From Bimuria novae-zelandiae CBS 107.79 (taxonomy: Eukaryota; Ascomycota; Dothideomycetes; Pleosporales; Didymosphaeriaceae): a DNA stretch of 64,000 bases. The notes under the pieces were generated by a model. The model was not told the origin of the DNA and ran no database searches. It saw nothing but the letters and a program-made list of their open reading frames with translations. Below are positions 34,700-45,218 of this stretch, piece by piece (position 1 is the first letter of the stretch; each line of letters begins with the position of its first letter). The stretch spans positions 1,520,659-1,584,658 of the forward strand of contig ML976659.1 in assembly GCA_010015655.1 (NCBI GenBank), in the 5' to 3' direction. The translations under genes and the position numbers were made by a program.

Positions 34700-35020
34700 G
34701 AGAATGTCGTTTCGCAATATCTAGTCACCGAATATCTAAAGAAGACAATAGGCCTGATCGACGACAAAAAGCGAGGGTCGGTCTAGACATCGGAAAATGT
34801 CAATGGATATATAGAACTAGAATGGCGTTAGGACCATAGCAACCGCAAAGAGTCCACGAAGTTCCTCGTCTCATCGAACTATAGGCCAGGATACGATGTG
34901 GTGTTGAGCGAGGAGAACCGAATATTAAGCGAGAACCAAATACTAAGCGAGAAGAACCAAATATTAAGCAAGTCTCTATCGTGGAATTTTCGCCACCTAA
35001 GCTTTAAGCCTGAGAACATC
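34700..35020 (+). pseudogene. Eroded protein fragment, family not recognised
   Basis: One plus frame reads NENVVSQYLVTEYLKKTIGL, then ENVNGYIELEWR, STKFLVSSNYRPGYDVVL and a short repeat, SEENRILSENQILSEKNQIL, interrupted by TAG codons where Gln or Trp would fit. The neighbouring DNA to about 36.3 kb is partly RIP-like. The wording resembles a domain in fungal hypothetical proteins, but I cannot name it. Confidence 0.4.
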
Positions 35021-36444
35021 TAGTGCTTCTTATTTAGAGTTATACAACAGCGCGCTGGCTTCTCATAATGCATTAACTTAGCCATTAACTTTTACGCGCG
35101 GTGTACACAAGGATTGAAAATTACATAAAATCTATTAACTTAGTAAAGCGCTTCTGTATTTTTCTAGTACTTAACTTATTACTTAAAGATGCTCGATACC
35201 CTTTTTAACTTATAATACATCTTCCTAAAAGCGCACATAGATTCTTAAATAGTGCAAAGTGTCTAAGCTGCTAGATATAGTTATGCACGCGACCGAGTTA
35301 GGTTTAGGAATAGAATATTTGGCTCTATAGCGACTTGACGAAAAACCCTGTAAGCCGGAAACGACTAATTAGCTGACAAGAAATTTGGACTCTATCTTAA
35401 TTATGACTATCTGACTGGTAGAATCTTTCACACAGGGCCTTTCTTTACGTAGGGACAGACGTAATTAAGCAGAAAGTTCTTCTCTAGCGCGGTTATAGAA
35501 ATACTACGGTTACTATTAGCCTTAAATACGGTGCCGCGACAGGATCCATAGCGCAGGGTTATTAGGCTAAGCAGCGTATAAGATAAGCCTCCTACAAAAG
35601 AAGCGCGATTATAGTACTACCCACAAGTTAGTATTCTTAATTAACAGATTCCCTACGCAGCAATACTGTAGGAGCTAGCTAAGATAACAAATAATTAAGT
35701 TAACGTTTATATAGTATTACCTAATTAGCTGTGTATTTACTATAGTACGTAGAGTGGCTGCCAGCTACGTTAACAGGCTGAATTATCTTCGAAAGCTAAG
35801 CCCTTAATTAGTCTCTCAGTGCTACCGTGCATAGTTATTAGTTATACATTCCCTAATTAAGCTTAGCTAGGATAGAGCTCACAGTCAAATACATTATAAC
35901 TAATATAATAAGAGGTGGTGCTGATAAGCAGACCTGCCAACAATTAATTAAGTAGGGCTTACGAGGTGAAGATTGAATTGATTAATTACCAATTTAGGTT
36001 AGATAATTCCCTATATAGGCTTAAACCCTACTCTATTGGGTTAGCGGCGACTTTTAGAGAGCAGATTGAGTGCTCCTTCTACGACTGTGACTTAGACTCT
36101 TTTTCTTCGGAAAGGTGGGGTCCATAACCGTCAATTACGCATGAGTCGCAGCGGACGGGCATGAAAGTGGTGGACGACTGGATCTACGGCTGCTAGAGCA
36201 TGTGAGTACTAATTGACCACCAAGTGATGCAGGTGCTAACGGGACTAAACAGCGCGCGCACTGGCACTAGTAAAGCCTCTTCCCAACCACACGCAGCGTA
36301 CACAAGGCTTAAATATTACAACTAATATTAGTTTGGCTTACAGTAACACTCGTGTTCTAAGTCCTATTTCTTATTGTACGTTGGGAGGTCGGTACAAAGT
36401 TGGTTTGACTCTAACAGGCACAAAATACAGAGCATTCGCAGGAT
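35021..36444. other. Interval without supported gene
   Basis: 35030-35960 is moderately TpA-rich with dense stops, so it is probably mildly RIP-affected repeat. 35960-36370 has normal composition. No motifs recognised. Confidence 0.4.
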
Positions 36445-36555
36445 TTATAAGACAAAAATTATACTAGAAACCTTATCCACTGCAGGTACGGCTGCGGCTG
36501 CGGTGAGAGAAAGAAGAGCAGGGATAGCCGCGATGTTGTGGATTGTGAATTGCAT
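36445..36555 (-). CDS. Short frame with signal peptide (possible effector 5' end)
   Basis: The minus strand reads MQFTIHNIAAIPALLSLTAA followed by AAVPAVDKVSSIIFVL and a stop, 36 residues. It is a textbook secretion signal with likely cleavage after the Ala run. It is preceded by a pyrimidine-rich leader. The mature part is only about 13 residues, so this is either the truncated 5' end of a small secreted protein, or the first exon of one whose intron begins near GTATAATT or GTTTCTAG. No downstream exon was found. Confidence 0.4.
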   Translation of the reverse strand: MQFTIHNIAAIPALLSLTAAAAVPAVDKVSSIIFVL

Positions 36556-37602
36556 CTTGACTGTGTGATCGTATCTAAGGGGCAAGATGGAGATGCTGAA
36601 ACAAAAAGAAAGAAAGAAGGGATGCCTTGAATAAGAGTGTAAGAATGAAGAGAGTGTGTTGGAGAGAGTGTCGAACTATGTGGCAGTCTGTCCAGTTTAA
36701 GTATACACTTCCTAAAAGTCCAACTGTCTATATACGAAGAGTAAGAAGCCCTCGTGTAGAACCCTCGCGGCATATCTTTTTCCGTGACCTTGGCTGCTTC
36801 TTTCATGAACTCAAAGTTAACAATGGGCAATCAGCTGGAAATCGGAATGTCTCGACTTTGGGCGCTTCAAAGCCCGATGCAGTGCTAGCACGGGCTTGGT
36901 GTACCGATGATGTAAGCTCTTGGAGGAGATTTTGGAATAACTGGGCTTGGATCCGCCATGGCAAACCTTGGTTCCGGGTACGAGATTGCGTTTGATATGC
37001 CCGATGTGACGAGATGGTGACAAAGGCAAAAGGTTGAAACCAACGCTCAGAAGAATCAATACTCCGATTGGATCAAATCACGTCAGCCTCGTTAGAACTA
37101 TTCGTGTCGCCGGCCTTTTGCGAATTGTCCATCTGTATTTGTATGGATTTTACCATTGGTTCGGGATGGCGTCAGCAGCCAAGTACAAAATCATATCGGG
37201 ATTGGTGCGGATTGCGGAGTGAGCGGAATAACTAAGTACGCGCTCTCATTATGTCGCTTGGGCATACCGCAATTAAGAGCTCTAGCGGCATCCATCCATA
37301 GGTCCAACTGAGCAGGCTACTTGTCACGTGATTGCATGATTCCCTGGGCAAGCCGACGAAGTCGGAGCGCAGACCTTGGAGCGCCTTCACACTCAGTTTA
37401 AACTACCATCGAAGAGCGAACGCACAAGCAGTGGGTAGGATGTGTGTCTATATCCTTCGAAAGTAGAACCCGCAGGGGTGGGGGGGGGGGGGGGGGAACT
37501 TGGTCGAATGTGCGCATTGACTAAACGAACATGTAGTGTATACACTGCCTACCGATCCTTGCAAGAATTGAGCTGGCGTTTGGAACTATCTATACATACT
37601 TA
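36556..37602. other. Intergenic, with a G homopolymer at 37480-37496
   Basis: Short frames on both strands overlap one another and none has a recognisable domain. A run of 17 G at 37480-37496 is preceded by ggggt. The 3' flank of the hydrolase gene is here. Composition is normal. Confidence 0.5.
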
Positions 37603-39674
37603 TTAATACACCAAGACTTCGCCGCTATGCCTAGTTTCGGTGGCATAGTTTCGCTTCGATCCAGTGACCAACAGCTGCAACTTGCCCTTCTTCCCTGGCG
37701 CGTATTTGACCGTCGCACCTTGTTTTACAGCAAAAGGCTTGCCGGAAGGCTTACCATTGATGGCCCACATTGCCTCCAGTGTCACGCCAGGATCCCAACG
37801 CCCGACACTGGCTTGCACCTCCGCTCCCTTGTGCACAGCCTTCGCCTTGATTGCAGGTAACGCTTGGCGTGCGACAGCAGCCTGTCTACCACCCCGTTGG
37901 ATCACTTCTTTCCATTGATTCCCTCGCGTCGATGGCGCTACCGCACTTAGGGACAATGGTGACGTGCCATCCGGTGCATGATCCTTGATCCAACCATCCA
38001 CCAGCTCAAGGTAATCCCAAATTTTTCGATCCTGGTAATTTCCTCCATGGGACTTCTCCGGCAGTATCGTGACGTTCGCCCAGCCTGCGCCACCGACCGC
38101 GTCCGTACGTTTGGCAAATTCCTGGACGCCTTCATTGAGGTAGTAGTCGTCCCAAGTGCCGACGTAGATGTAGATGCGGCCAGCCAACGCTGCACCCAGG
38201 TTGCGAGAGCCTTCCCAGTTGCTGGTAATGTAGTTGCTCAGGTCGAATGGCTTCCACAATTCGACTGCTTCAGGGTAAATCTCGCCGGTGACTTTGTCCC
38301 ACGGCTCCAGCGGATAGTTGTTGTAGCCTTGAACGCCGAAAATCGCGTTCCAGATGTCCCATTGATTGAAGCTTCGACTGGCGGTACCAAATGTAAGCTC
38401 CCAGTGGTTCTCTTGCGCGACACTAGCGAGGATTACCTCAGTTCCGTTGCGATGAGTTCGGATAGAGGGAACGAAGCTGCCGTCCGTGCGTTGGTATGCA
38501 TTGGCGCTGGTATATAGCTCAATATCTTGATGACGATGGAAATCGAGCGAGTCCGGGTACGACGAGAAGCAGACACCAAATAAGTCAGGCCTGTAGATGA
38601 CATTGGCGATCGATTCCCAACCTCCCGTCGATCCACCCTCTTGGACGCGAGCGTACGGTGCACGGATGGTGTGGAACAGTTTTTCAATGTGGGAAATTAG
38701 TTCGTCATTGATAGCGTCGCCGTACGGGCCGAGGTTCGCGGTATTGACCGCATACGAGTCATCGTAATATGGCGCTTCGTGGCGGAAGGTGACAAGAATC
38801 ATTTTCGGCGCCGGTCGCGCTGCGGTGGTGTTCGTGGCTGGGATGGTGCCGCTGTTCCAGGCATCTGCGAACTTGGTATCAGAGGGATAGTCGAAGGCTC
38901 CCGAGTCCGCCGGCCAGTGTGGCCTTGTGAGTAGATTACCGGGTAGCGCGTGGCGGTGTCTTTGGCGTCGTACCCAGCAGGGAGGACAACGTTGGCACCA
39001 ACATACATGTCGCGACCCCAGAAGGCGCTCAGCTTCTTGCTTCGGATCTTGACATACTTCAGGAGTTCGGTGTCCTCGTAGTTGCCCTGGTTGCAACCGC
39101 CGATCTCCTTGCCGTTGAGCGGCTCAATAGCCGTCAGATTATTGAAGACAAGTGTTAGGGTCTGCTGGCCTCCGAGAACCTCGTATTCCGCCACGTCTGT
39201 GGTCAAGCTTCCGAAACCATTGACGTTGGGCGCGCCGTCACCGCAAGGAAACCGTACATTGACCACCGAGCCATCACTCCGCCTGACTTTCTCATACCTC
39301 GTGAGAAAGGCCTGAACAGAGTAGTTGCCAGATGGGACGTCATTGAGACTGACATTAGGCCACCCATATACTCCCGTCTCGGTGCTGAAATTGCTCCCCC
39401 CAGAAAGGTCAATTGCCTTCTTGGTGCTGACATCGAATACGTTCTTGCCGAAGATGTAATTTGGAGACGATGTAACATCGGTATCTTCCAGTGGATCGGT
39501 GTCATTTGGTGCGAACATCAAGACTAGACGGCCATCAGTCGGAGACTTCAGGAGGCCGTTCGCGACCGAGATCTTGACATTGAGCTCATGGTGGGTGTTG
39601 TGCTCGGGATGAGACGAGGTAGGAACACCGAGCACGCCTGTGGCAATGCCGAGTAAAAGAATAGCCTTAAGCAT
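37603..39674 (-). pseudogene. Secreted alpha/beta-hydrolase (esterase-like), frameshifted
   Basis: The minus strand starts at MLKAILLLGIATGVLG (ATG 39672-39674), a signal peptide. The first frame runs through a beta-rich N-terminal domain to RYPVIYSQGH, then turns to nonsense and stops at 38799. A second frame continues the protein as WPADSGAFDYPSDTKF down to a stop at 37603 (ends SGEVLVY). The switch lies at 38917-38920, where gtgt on the plus strand would need to be gt; removing two bases joins the frames, giving about 690 residues. EGGSTGGWES carries the nucleophile Ser (near residue 347 across the break), and PEKSHGGNY probably carries the His. Family: putative fungal secreted esterases or peptidase-like hydrolases; substrate unknown. 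No introns seen. It could be a sequencing error rather than a real lesion. The upstream flank is only about 128 bases before a transposon end. Confidence 0.8.
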
Positions 39675-39802
39675 ATTCCAAGCTGTTGGTTAAGACTCAG
39701 GAACCGGGTGAACATGCTGCAAGGGCGGGTCAATCTTTAACACGACCGGATGATTAAGAAGCTAGTGACGTTGTGGACCGGAGTTACCGGTAGCTGAGAT
39801 TA

Positions 39803-39949
39803 ACGTGTCCGTGCGCGTGATGCACGCTCGGCCCGAAAACATGTCAAACTTCCACACCACACAACTCCACCAATATGGCTCCAATTACTCGGCCCCGCCA
39901 GCAAGTTTTCTTCCAAAAGGCCGTGCTTCGCACGGCCCTATTAGCTTAA
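39803..39949 (+). mobile_element. 5' end of a Fot1-like transposon, truncated
   Basis: After TA (39801-39802) comes acgtgtccgtgc, the same first bases as element 1, then a leader and ATG at 39875 opening MAPITRPRQQVFFQKAVL, a Fot1-like N-terminus, before the sequence breaks off near a small hairpin at about 39930. It is not RIP-eroded. It lies in the promoter-side flank of the hydrolase gene. Confidence 0.65.
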
Positions 39950-40412
39950 TATTATTAGCTTAACAACATTTCTGCGCGCAACTGTTAGGATCCAGGATCC
40001 AACATGAGGATAACGAACCATTTTGTATCTAGTCACAGCGCGTACACGTGAGAGCACTCTTGTTCTCGCTACAGGGTTGGCGGCTAGAAGAGTCACGCGA
40101 CTGTATATGCGTGGCTAATTCTTATATTATAGTATTAATTTAACTTTAAACTCGTTTTCTTCCACTAGTTAATAATAAAAGATAGTTTTAACTAGTGTTT
40201 TAGGGTCTTCAGGTTCTACTTAGTTAATATAAAATACTAGGTGTATTTTAGTATTTAGTAGTATTTCTAAACTATAGTTAACTAGTAATATTTATTTAAA
40301 ATCAAGAATAGTTTAACTTTAATATAATTTAGTTTCTTATACTTCTTCTTTTAGGTTTAAAGGATTTTTATATGTAAATATACTTTATCCCCCTTCTTTA
40401 GAGTAGGTGCCG

Positions 40413-40929
40413 TGTTACAATCACGAAGAATTACGGCGGCATAGCTATCGTGAATTACAGGTTAGCAAGGAACCACACAGGAAGGCTAATAGGACTTAGC
40501 ACGCTAGTAGGCAGGGCTGGATTAGGTTAGTAGTTACGTAATTAGGATCCCGCTAAAAGAATAGAATCTTAAAAAAACACTAGCTTAGCAGGAAAACTAA
40601 AAGAAATCTTATTAAAAAATAAGTCTCTTAGAAGACTAAAGGGATTCTAGAATATTAAGGAATAAGATAACTAGTATATAGTCTAAGGCACTCTCTATAC
40701 TTTTTCTACTCTTTATAGTTAACTTAATATACTATAAGTATATCTTTTATAATAGATTAGTAAATCTCTTAGTTAGTTATTCTATAGTTTATTATAGAAT
40801 TAAATTATTCTTAAACCTACCTTATAGCTATTATTAGCTCTTAACTACTAAATATCTATAAGGCGCTCTACCCTTACCCTATCCTCCCCTAACCCTGAAT
40901 AGGCTTAGGTACGTAGAACCCTTGTAACA
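40413..40929 (+). repeat. Solo LTR (517 bp), same family as 59065-59563
   Basis: It begins tgttacaatcacg, ends cccttgtaaca, and has target duplication TGCCG at 40408-40412 and 40930-40934. Its right end matches, inverted, the first 60 or so bases of 59065-59563. The left 100 bases are little eroded, the middle is RIP-like. Confidence 0.85.
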
Positions 40930-41140
40930 TGCCGTTTTTTTTATAGTTAGTATAGGAAATATTTTATTATTAAGCTTTTTAAAGGATTTCTTAGAGTTAT
41001 TTGTGTAATTTTTTTTTTAGAGTTTTTACTATGTTAATCGCTTCTTTTATCTTAATTACTATAGAAAATGCTTAATTAAATAGACATAGACATCTATTAT
41101 GGTTTACATAAAATAGTATGTATCCTATTACTACTAATAC

Positions 41141-41320
41141 TGTAAGCAGGTGGGTGGTATGTGTGAAGGTAGTATATTGTGTGTGTAATTGTCTGAGTTG
41201 CTCTGTGTGTTGTTCTGTGTTGTGTTGTGTGTACATGGAGTGATCAGAGGCTCGTATATAGAGATAGAGCTGACTCATGAGACTAGTGTCGTCATGTGAC
41301 ATATCTCTGGGCTGCTTACA
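41141..41320. repeat. Solo LTR-like insertion without RIP (180 bp)
   Basis: It begins tgtaagcag and ends ctgcttaca (9-base inverted ends, TG...CA). Target duplication AATAC is at 41136-41140 and 41321-41325, exactly interrupting the Gypsy copy. Unlike everything around it, it is rich in TG/CA dinucleotides (gtgtgtgtaattgtctgag). The ends and 5-bp duplication favour a solo LTR; a small TRIM-type element is the alternative. Confidence 0.75.
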
Positions 41321-41569
41321 AATACCTTATTAATATATACTAATTATGCTATAGATAATAGAAAAATCTAATTATTTTTTTTGTTATTATAGTAGATACG
41401 TAGGTACGTTTAATTATTTAATTCGTATATTCTGTTTATGCGTCCGTTTATTAATAATGGGCTAATAATAGTTTTCGCTTCATTTTAATAGGTATTATAA
41501 GTATTATGTAATAATTTAAGGTAAAGAGCTTATTTTTATTACTAATAATTATCTTTAGTATGCCATATT

Positions 41570-43470
41570 ACGACTCTGGAAACCTTAAAAATTAGGTTAC
41601 TAGACAAAGACGCTAATAGAATAGTGGCTATTAAGAAGGCTAAATAAAGGGAATATAAGGAAGCGCAAGATAGCTTAAGTTAGTAATTATATAAGAAAAT
41701 CTTATATAAGTGTTACGAGAGCAACTAGTATAGGTGTCTTAGCTAAGATAGCTAAATTAATAATACTACGTTTAATATCTACATGTAGGTATAGGATATT
41801 AAATAAGGAGAAAAGGTCTTCTCCCCCTATCTAGTAAAGATCTATTTATCTCGCTTACTCTAGGTGCTAATACCTAGATGGCTAGCGTCGTGTCTAACTA
41901 ATTAGAAGTAAGCTTTGGGCTTAGGCTATTATATCTTTAGCTCCTAAAGTATAAGTTCGGAGGCAGAAGTCTATATATTAATATACTATTATTAATAGTA
42001 CGTCTAAATTATTAGATTACTTAAAAAGTTATTATAATAGTAGGTCCCTTTTCTCTTATAGTCTAAGCTTACGAGGATCTATATAAGTATTTAGTTTATT
42101 ATTATTTTAGGTAGTTTGTTAGTCTATTTATTTAGGTCATTTACGTTTAAATAGTACTAATAGTACTTTTTTATAATAGTAGAGTTAGCGAACTCCGTTA
42201 TTAATTCCTATAATAGATTATTATATTTAGTTTATTTAATTACGTATTCGTGTTTTTTCTTTCATTAGTTAAAGCGGAGATTAACTATCCTTTTAATAAA
42301 ATATTCTAGCTCTATATTAATTATAATTAGTTTAGGTAGCTCTATTTACTATTCTAGTAGATAGGAATTATTTAGCTCCGCTAGCTAAAGTAAGTTTATA
42401 TAGAATATAAGGTATATCTTTATTAAATTAGGTAGCTCTAGCCTATAGACGTGTATAGAGATTACTATACTAATTCTATACGGGCTAACGTTCTTTTAGT
42501 CTAGCTTCTTAGACTATCGCTAGGTCCTTAGGTTCCTCGCGTCTAGCTATACGTAATTATTTATTTCATAGGTAAGTGCTAGCTATTTTGTATAATTTAC
42601 ATACTCTTAGTGTTACGCTTATACCTAAGTTAGTTTTTTATAAATAAGTTTTATTATGTCCTTTATCTTCTTTATTATATAATTAGCTATAACTATGTTA
42701 AGTCTTTGTTTATAGCCTCTCTAGGCTTCTTTACTAGGTGGCCTAAATCCTATGCAAGGATTCTAGCTATAGTAAATTAAAAAGGGCAACGCTTATGTTA
42801 ACTTTAAAACTATATTATTAGCTTTATATTATACTATATATAATTATTATACCTAGTTATTTTAAGCGTAGTTTATATACGCTTATAGCACTTTTTCTAT
42901 AGCTACGTTAGCGTTCTCTATTTACCTATTTATCTCTAGATAATATGCTAAAGATAGTAGTACTATATTTTTAGCTAGCTATAAAGTTTAGTCTAGAACG
43001 CTAATATAAATTAGGTATCTTAATTAGATAATATTATTATAAGAAGGCTATAATTAGTCCATATATATTATAGGAAGAGCTACGCGGTCTTTTGTATAGT
43101 AATATTTCTCTATAGTATTATATATTAATATTTAATTAGCCTATTAATTACTACTATAATATTTTTGTGTCCTTTTAAATCTAATAAGTCTATTATAAAG
43201 TCTATTAAGATATGCTGCTATCGTTGTTCTGCGATAGATAAAGGCTTTAGGAGACTATACTATTTATCTTTAGATAACTTTACTTTGCGATAGGTGTGGA
43301 ATCAGGCCATAGTAAATACGTAGTTTTACTTAAGGTAATTAGCTTATAAATAATAGTATTAAGTAGATTAAGAAAGTAGCTTTATATATAGTTAACTTGT
43401 AAGGATATTAAGCCTAAAGATGTGAGCTAATATTAAAATTTATTAAGATTTAATATAATACGTGGCGGGG
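41570..43470 (-). mobile_element. Gypsy integrase remnant and flanking repeat
   Basis: Minus strand at about 43330-42950 reads RKVKLSKDK, LKPLSIAEQR, HILIDFIIDLLDLKGHKNII and VVINRLIKY, which is the zinc-binding end and catalytic core start of a Gypsy integrase (D-F-I-x-D-L-P-x-S type). The downstream part to about 42000 is heavily eroded. 41570-42000 reads differently on the plus strand and is unassigned. RNase H is missing because an LTR begins at 43471. Confidence 0.65.
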
Positions 43471-43890
43471 TATTAGACCTTATCTATACGCCTAAGCTTA
43501 GATTTCTAGCTTAGTTACGAATTACGTGATAAGTTACGCGTCCTAGAAATATTAGAAGTCCTAGAACTATCATGGCATTTAGGACCTTAGGACAAACTAG
43601 GACTTTAGGACCTTAGGACAAACTAGGACTTTAGGATCTATAGGACGGGACTTATATATAGAAACGTTAAAGATAGACCTTCTATCTTTATATTTAGCCT
43701 TGTTTATTAATCTATTATTTAAATTATACTTAGATAATTTTAATTCGTTTATAATCGTATATTACTTTTAATACTAACATCCTATTAATATGCACGAGCT
43801 ATTAATAAATCCTTTCTTACCTTACTAGTACTCTTACCCAAGAACTAACCTTAGCCCTATAGGGACCAGGTACCTTTTAGGGACTTAACA
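43471..43890 (+). repeat. LTR related to the Gypsy LTR at 13689/25488
   Basis: The last 60 bases (tagtactcttacccaagaac and on) match the U5 end of the 25488-25921 LTR read on its coding strand, ending ttaaca at 43890. The start tattagacc is probably tgttag changed by RIP. It contains a 26-bp unit repeated twice at 43581-43632 (aggaccttaggacaaactag...). TATA-like tatatagaaac is at about 43652. Length 420 bp. Confidence 0.65.
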
Positions 43891-44832
43891 CTAGTTATGC
43901 TAATATAATCTAATGGATTAATAAATAACTAGCTAAGCTAATAACTTACGTCCTAACTATTATAATTACGAGAAGGATATCTTTTAAGATACTTAAAATT
44001 TATAAAGAAAATTTGGTAGGACGTAACGCATTCCTTATAAATATAGAACTCTATTACTAATATAATAAAGATGTCTTTAAAACTAAGTAATCCAAGATAT
44101 TTATTATTAGAATATATATAAAGGACAAGATAGCGAAGTAGCTCTAATCCGTTATGAAGAATTATTTAAAAAATAAAGATAATGTTATAGAATGCGGTAA
44201 TAAGACTAAGAAAGTGTTTAAAGATCAGGTATCGTTTAAGGAACAGATCTATATTATATTTAAGGAAGTAGGCAAAGAATAACAGTCTAAAGGTACGATA
44301 TAGAGGCTTAAATAAACTAAAAAAAGCTCTACTCTAGGTACCTTACTATAATATGCTAAAGAAAAGTGTTAAGAATAAGTTTACATATTATTATAAAGTG
44401 AATAACCTAGAGAAACTTATAAAACTAGTCATATAAATTAATAATTAACTTTATAAACAATAGCTAAAAAAAATAGAAATGTTGTTAAATATAACCTAAT
44501 GTTAAAAAAGTTAAAAACTATAAAAAGACTATAATAGAAATATCGTAATATCTAATAAAGCCGAAGAATAGAGACCTAGAAAGTAGTAAAAAGGCTATAG
44601 TAATAGACTATCTAACTAAGAATAAAAATAATACTTTAACAAAAAAAGCGTGCTTAGGATATAGAAAAGAGGACTACTTATTAAGAGTTTATATAAAGAA
44701 TAATAAGGGATAAAGTAAGAGAGCTTAGATTATATAAGTAGCAATAGCTACACTATAAGTACTAACGCGTATACTACTAAGGATTAATAAGGATAAAATC
44801 TCTAATATAAAACTAGAAGTTCTAAAGATAAA
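43891..44832 (+). pseudogene. Gypsy gag remnant
   Basis: The plus strand reads gag-like stretches such as NKTKKVFKDQVSFKEQIYII and KEVGKExQSKG between numerous TAG/TAA codons, following the LTR at 43471-43890. It is cut off where the LTR of element B starts at 44833. The encoded part resembles fungal Gypsy gag only loosely. Confidence 0.5.
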
Positions 44833-45218
44833 TGTTACGAACCAACAGCAAGATGGCGAGGAATGGGCGCTTATAAGGACAGACGGCCAAGGAACGGGTT
44901 AATAAGTACGCTAAGGAGCTAGCCTTAGGGGTTACATAACTACTTAGTTAATTAGTAGTACTAAGTAACTAAGGAAGTAAGGTATATATATATATATAAG
45001 ATAGTTTCTTTTATACGCTTCTTATAGTTAACTTATATATTTTCTATACCAGTACGTTCTTCTATATAGACTAATAGTTATCTTATTTATTATGAGATTA
45101 AATTATCTAGCCTCGCGCTAAGTATCGCATTAACTTATACTACTAAATAATTTATAAAGTACTATAATACCTTACTGCCTTAATCTAGATTAGAACAAGG
45201 TATGAGAGCCTTATAACA
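44833..45218 (+). repeat. 5' LTR of retroelement B (386 bp)
   Basis: It has tgttacgaaccaac...ccttataaca ends and is homologous, inverted, to 2472-2899 and 61199-61648. A TATA run (tatatatatataagat) at about 44985 supports this orientation. No matching 5-bp duplication was found on its flanks, consistent with one LTR of a longer element. Confidence 0.75.

Larger units (their letters stand above)
40130..41567 (-). mobile_element. Second copy of the Gypsy pol 3' part, with two solo LTRs
   Basis: It is collinear with 20400-21110 (end of integrase towards the chromodomain) on the minus strand, but more eroded. It is interrupted by 40413-40929 and 41141-41320, each with a 5-bp target duplication. 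Homology stops at about 41567, where unrelated sequence begins. Confidence 0.8.

Noticed and set aside
37978..38517. 179-codon plus-strand frame
   Set aside because: It lies antisense inside the hydrolase gene, whose own frame has a signal peptide and catalytic motif.
38875..38985. An intron explaining the hydrolase frame change
   Set aside because: Candidate GT...AG pairs would remove RYPVIYSQGH, which fits the conserved strand before the oxyanion region; a two-base slip explains both frames without loss.
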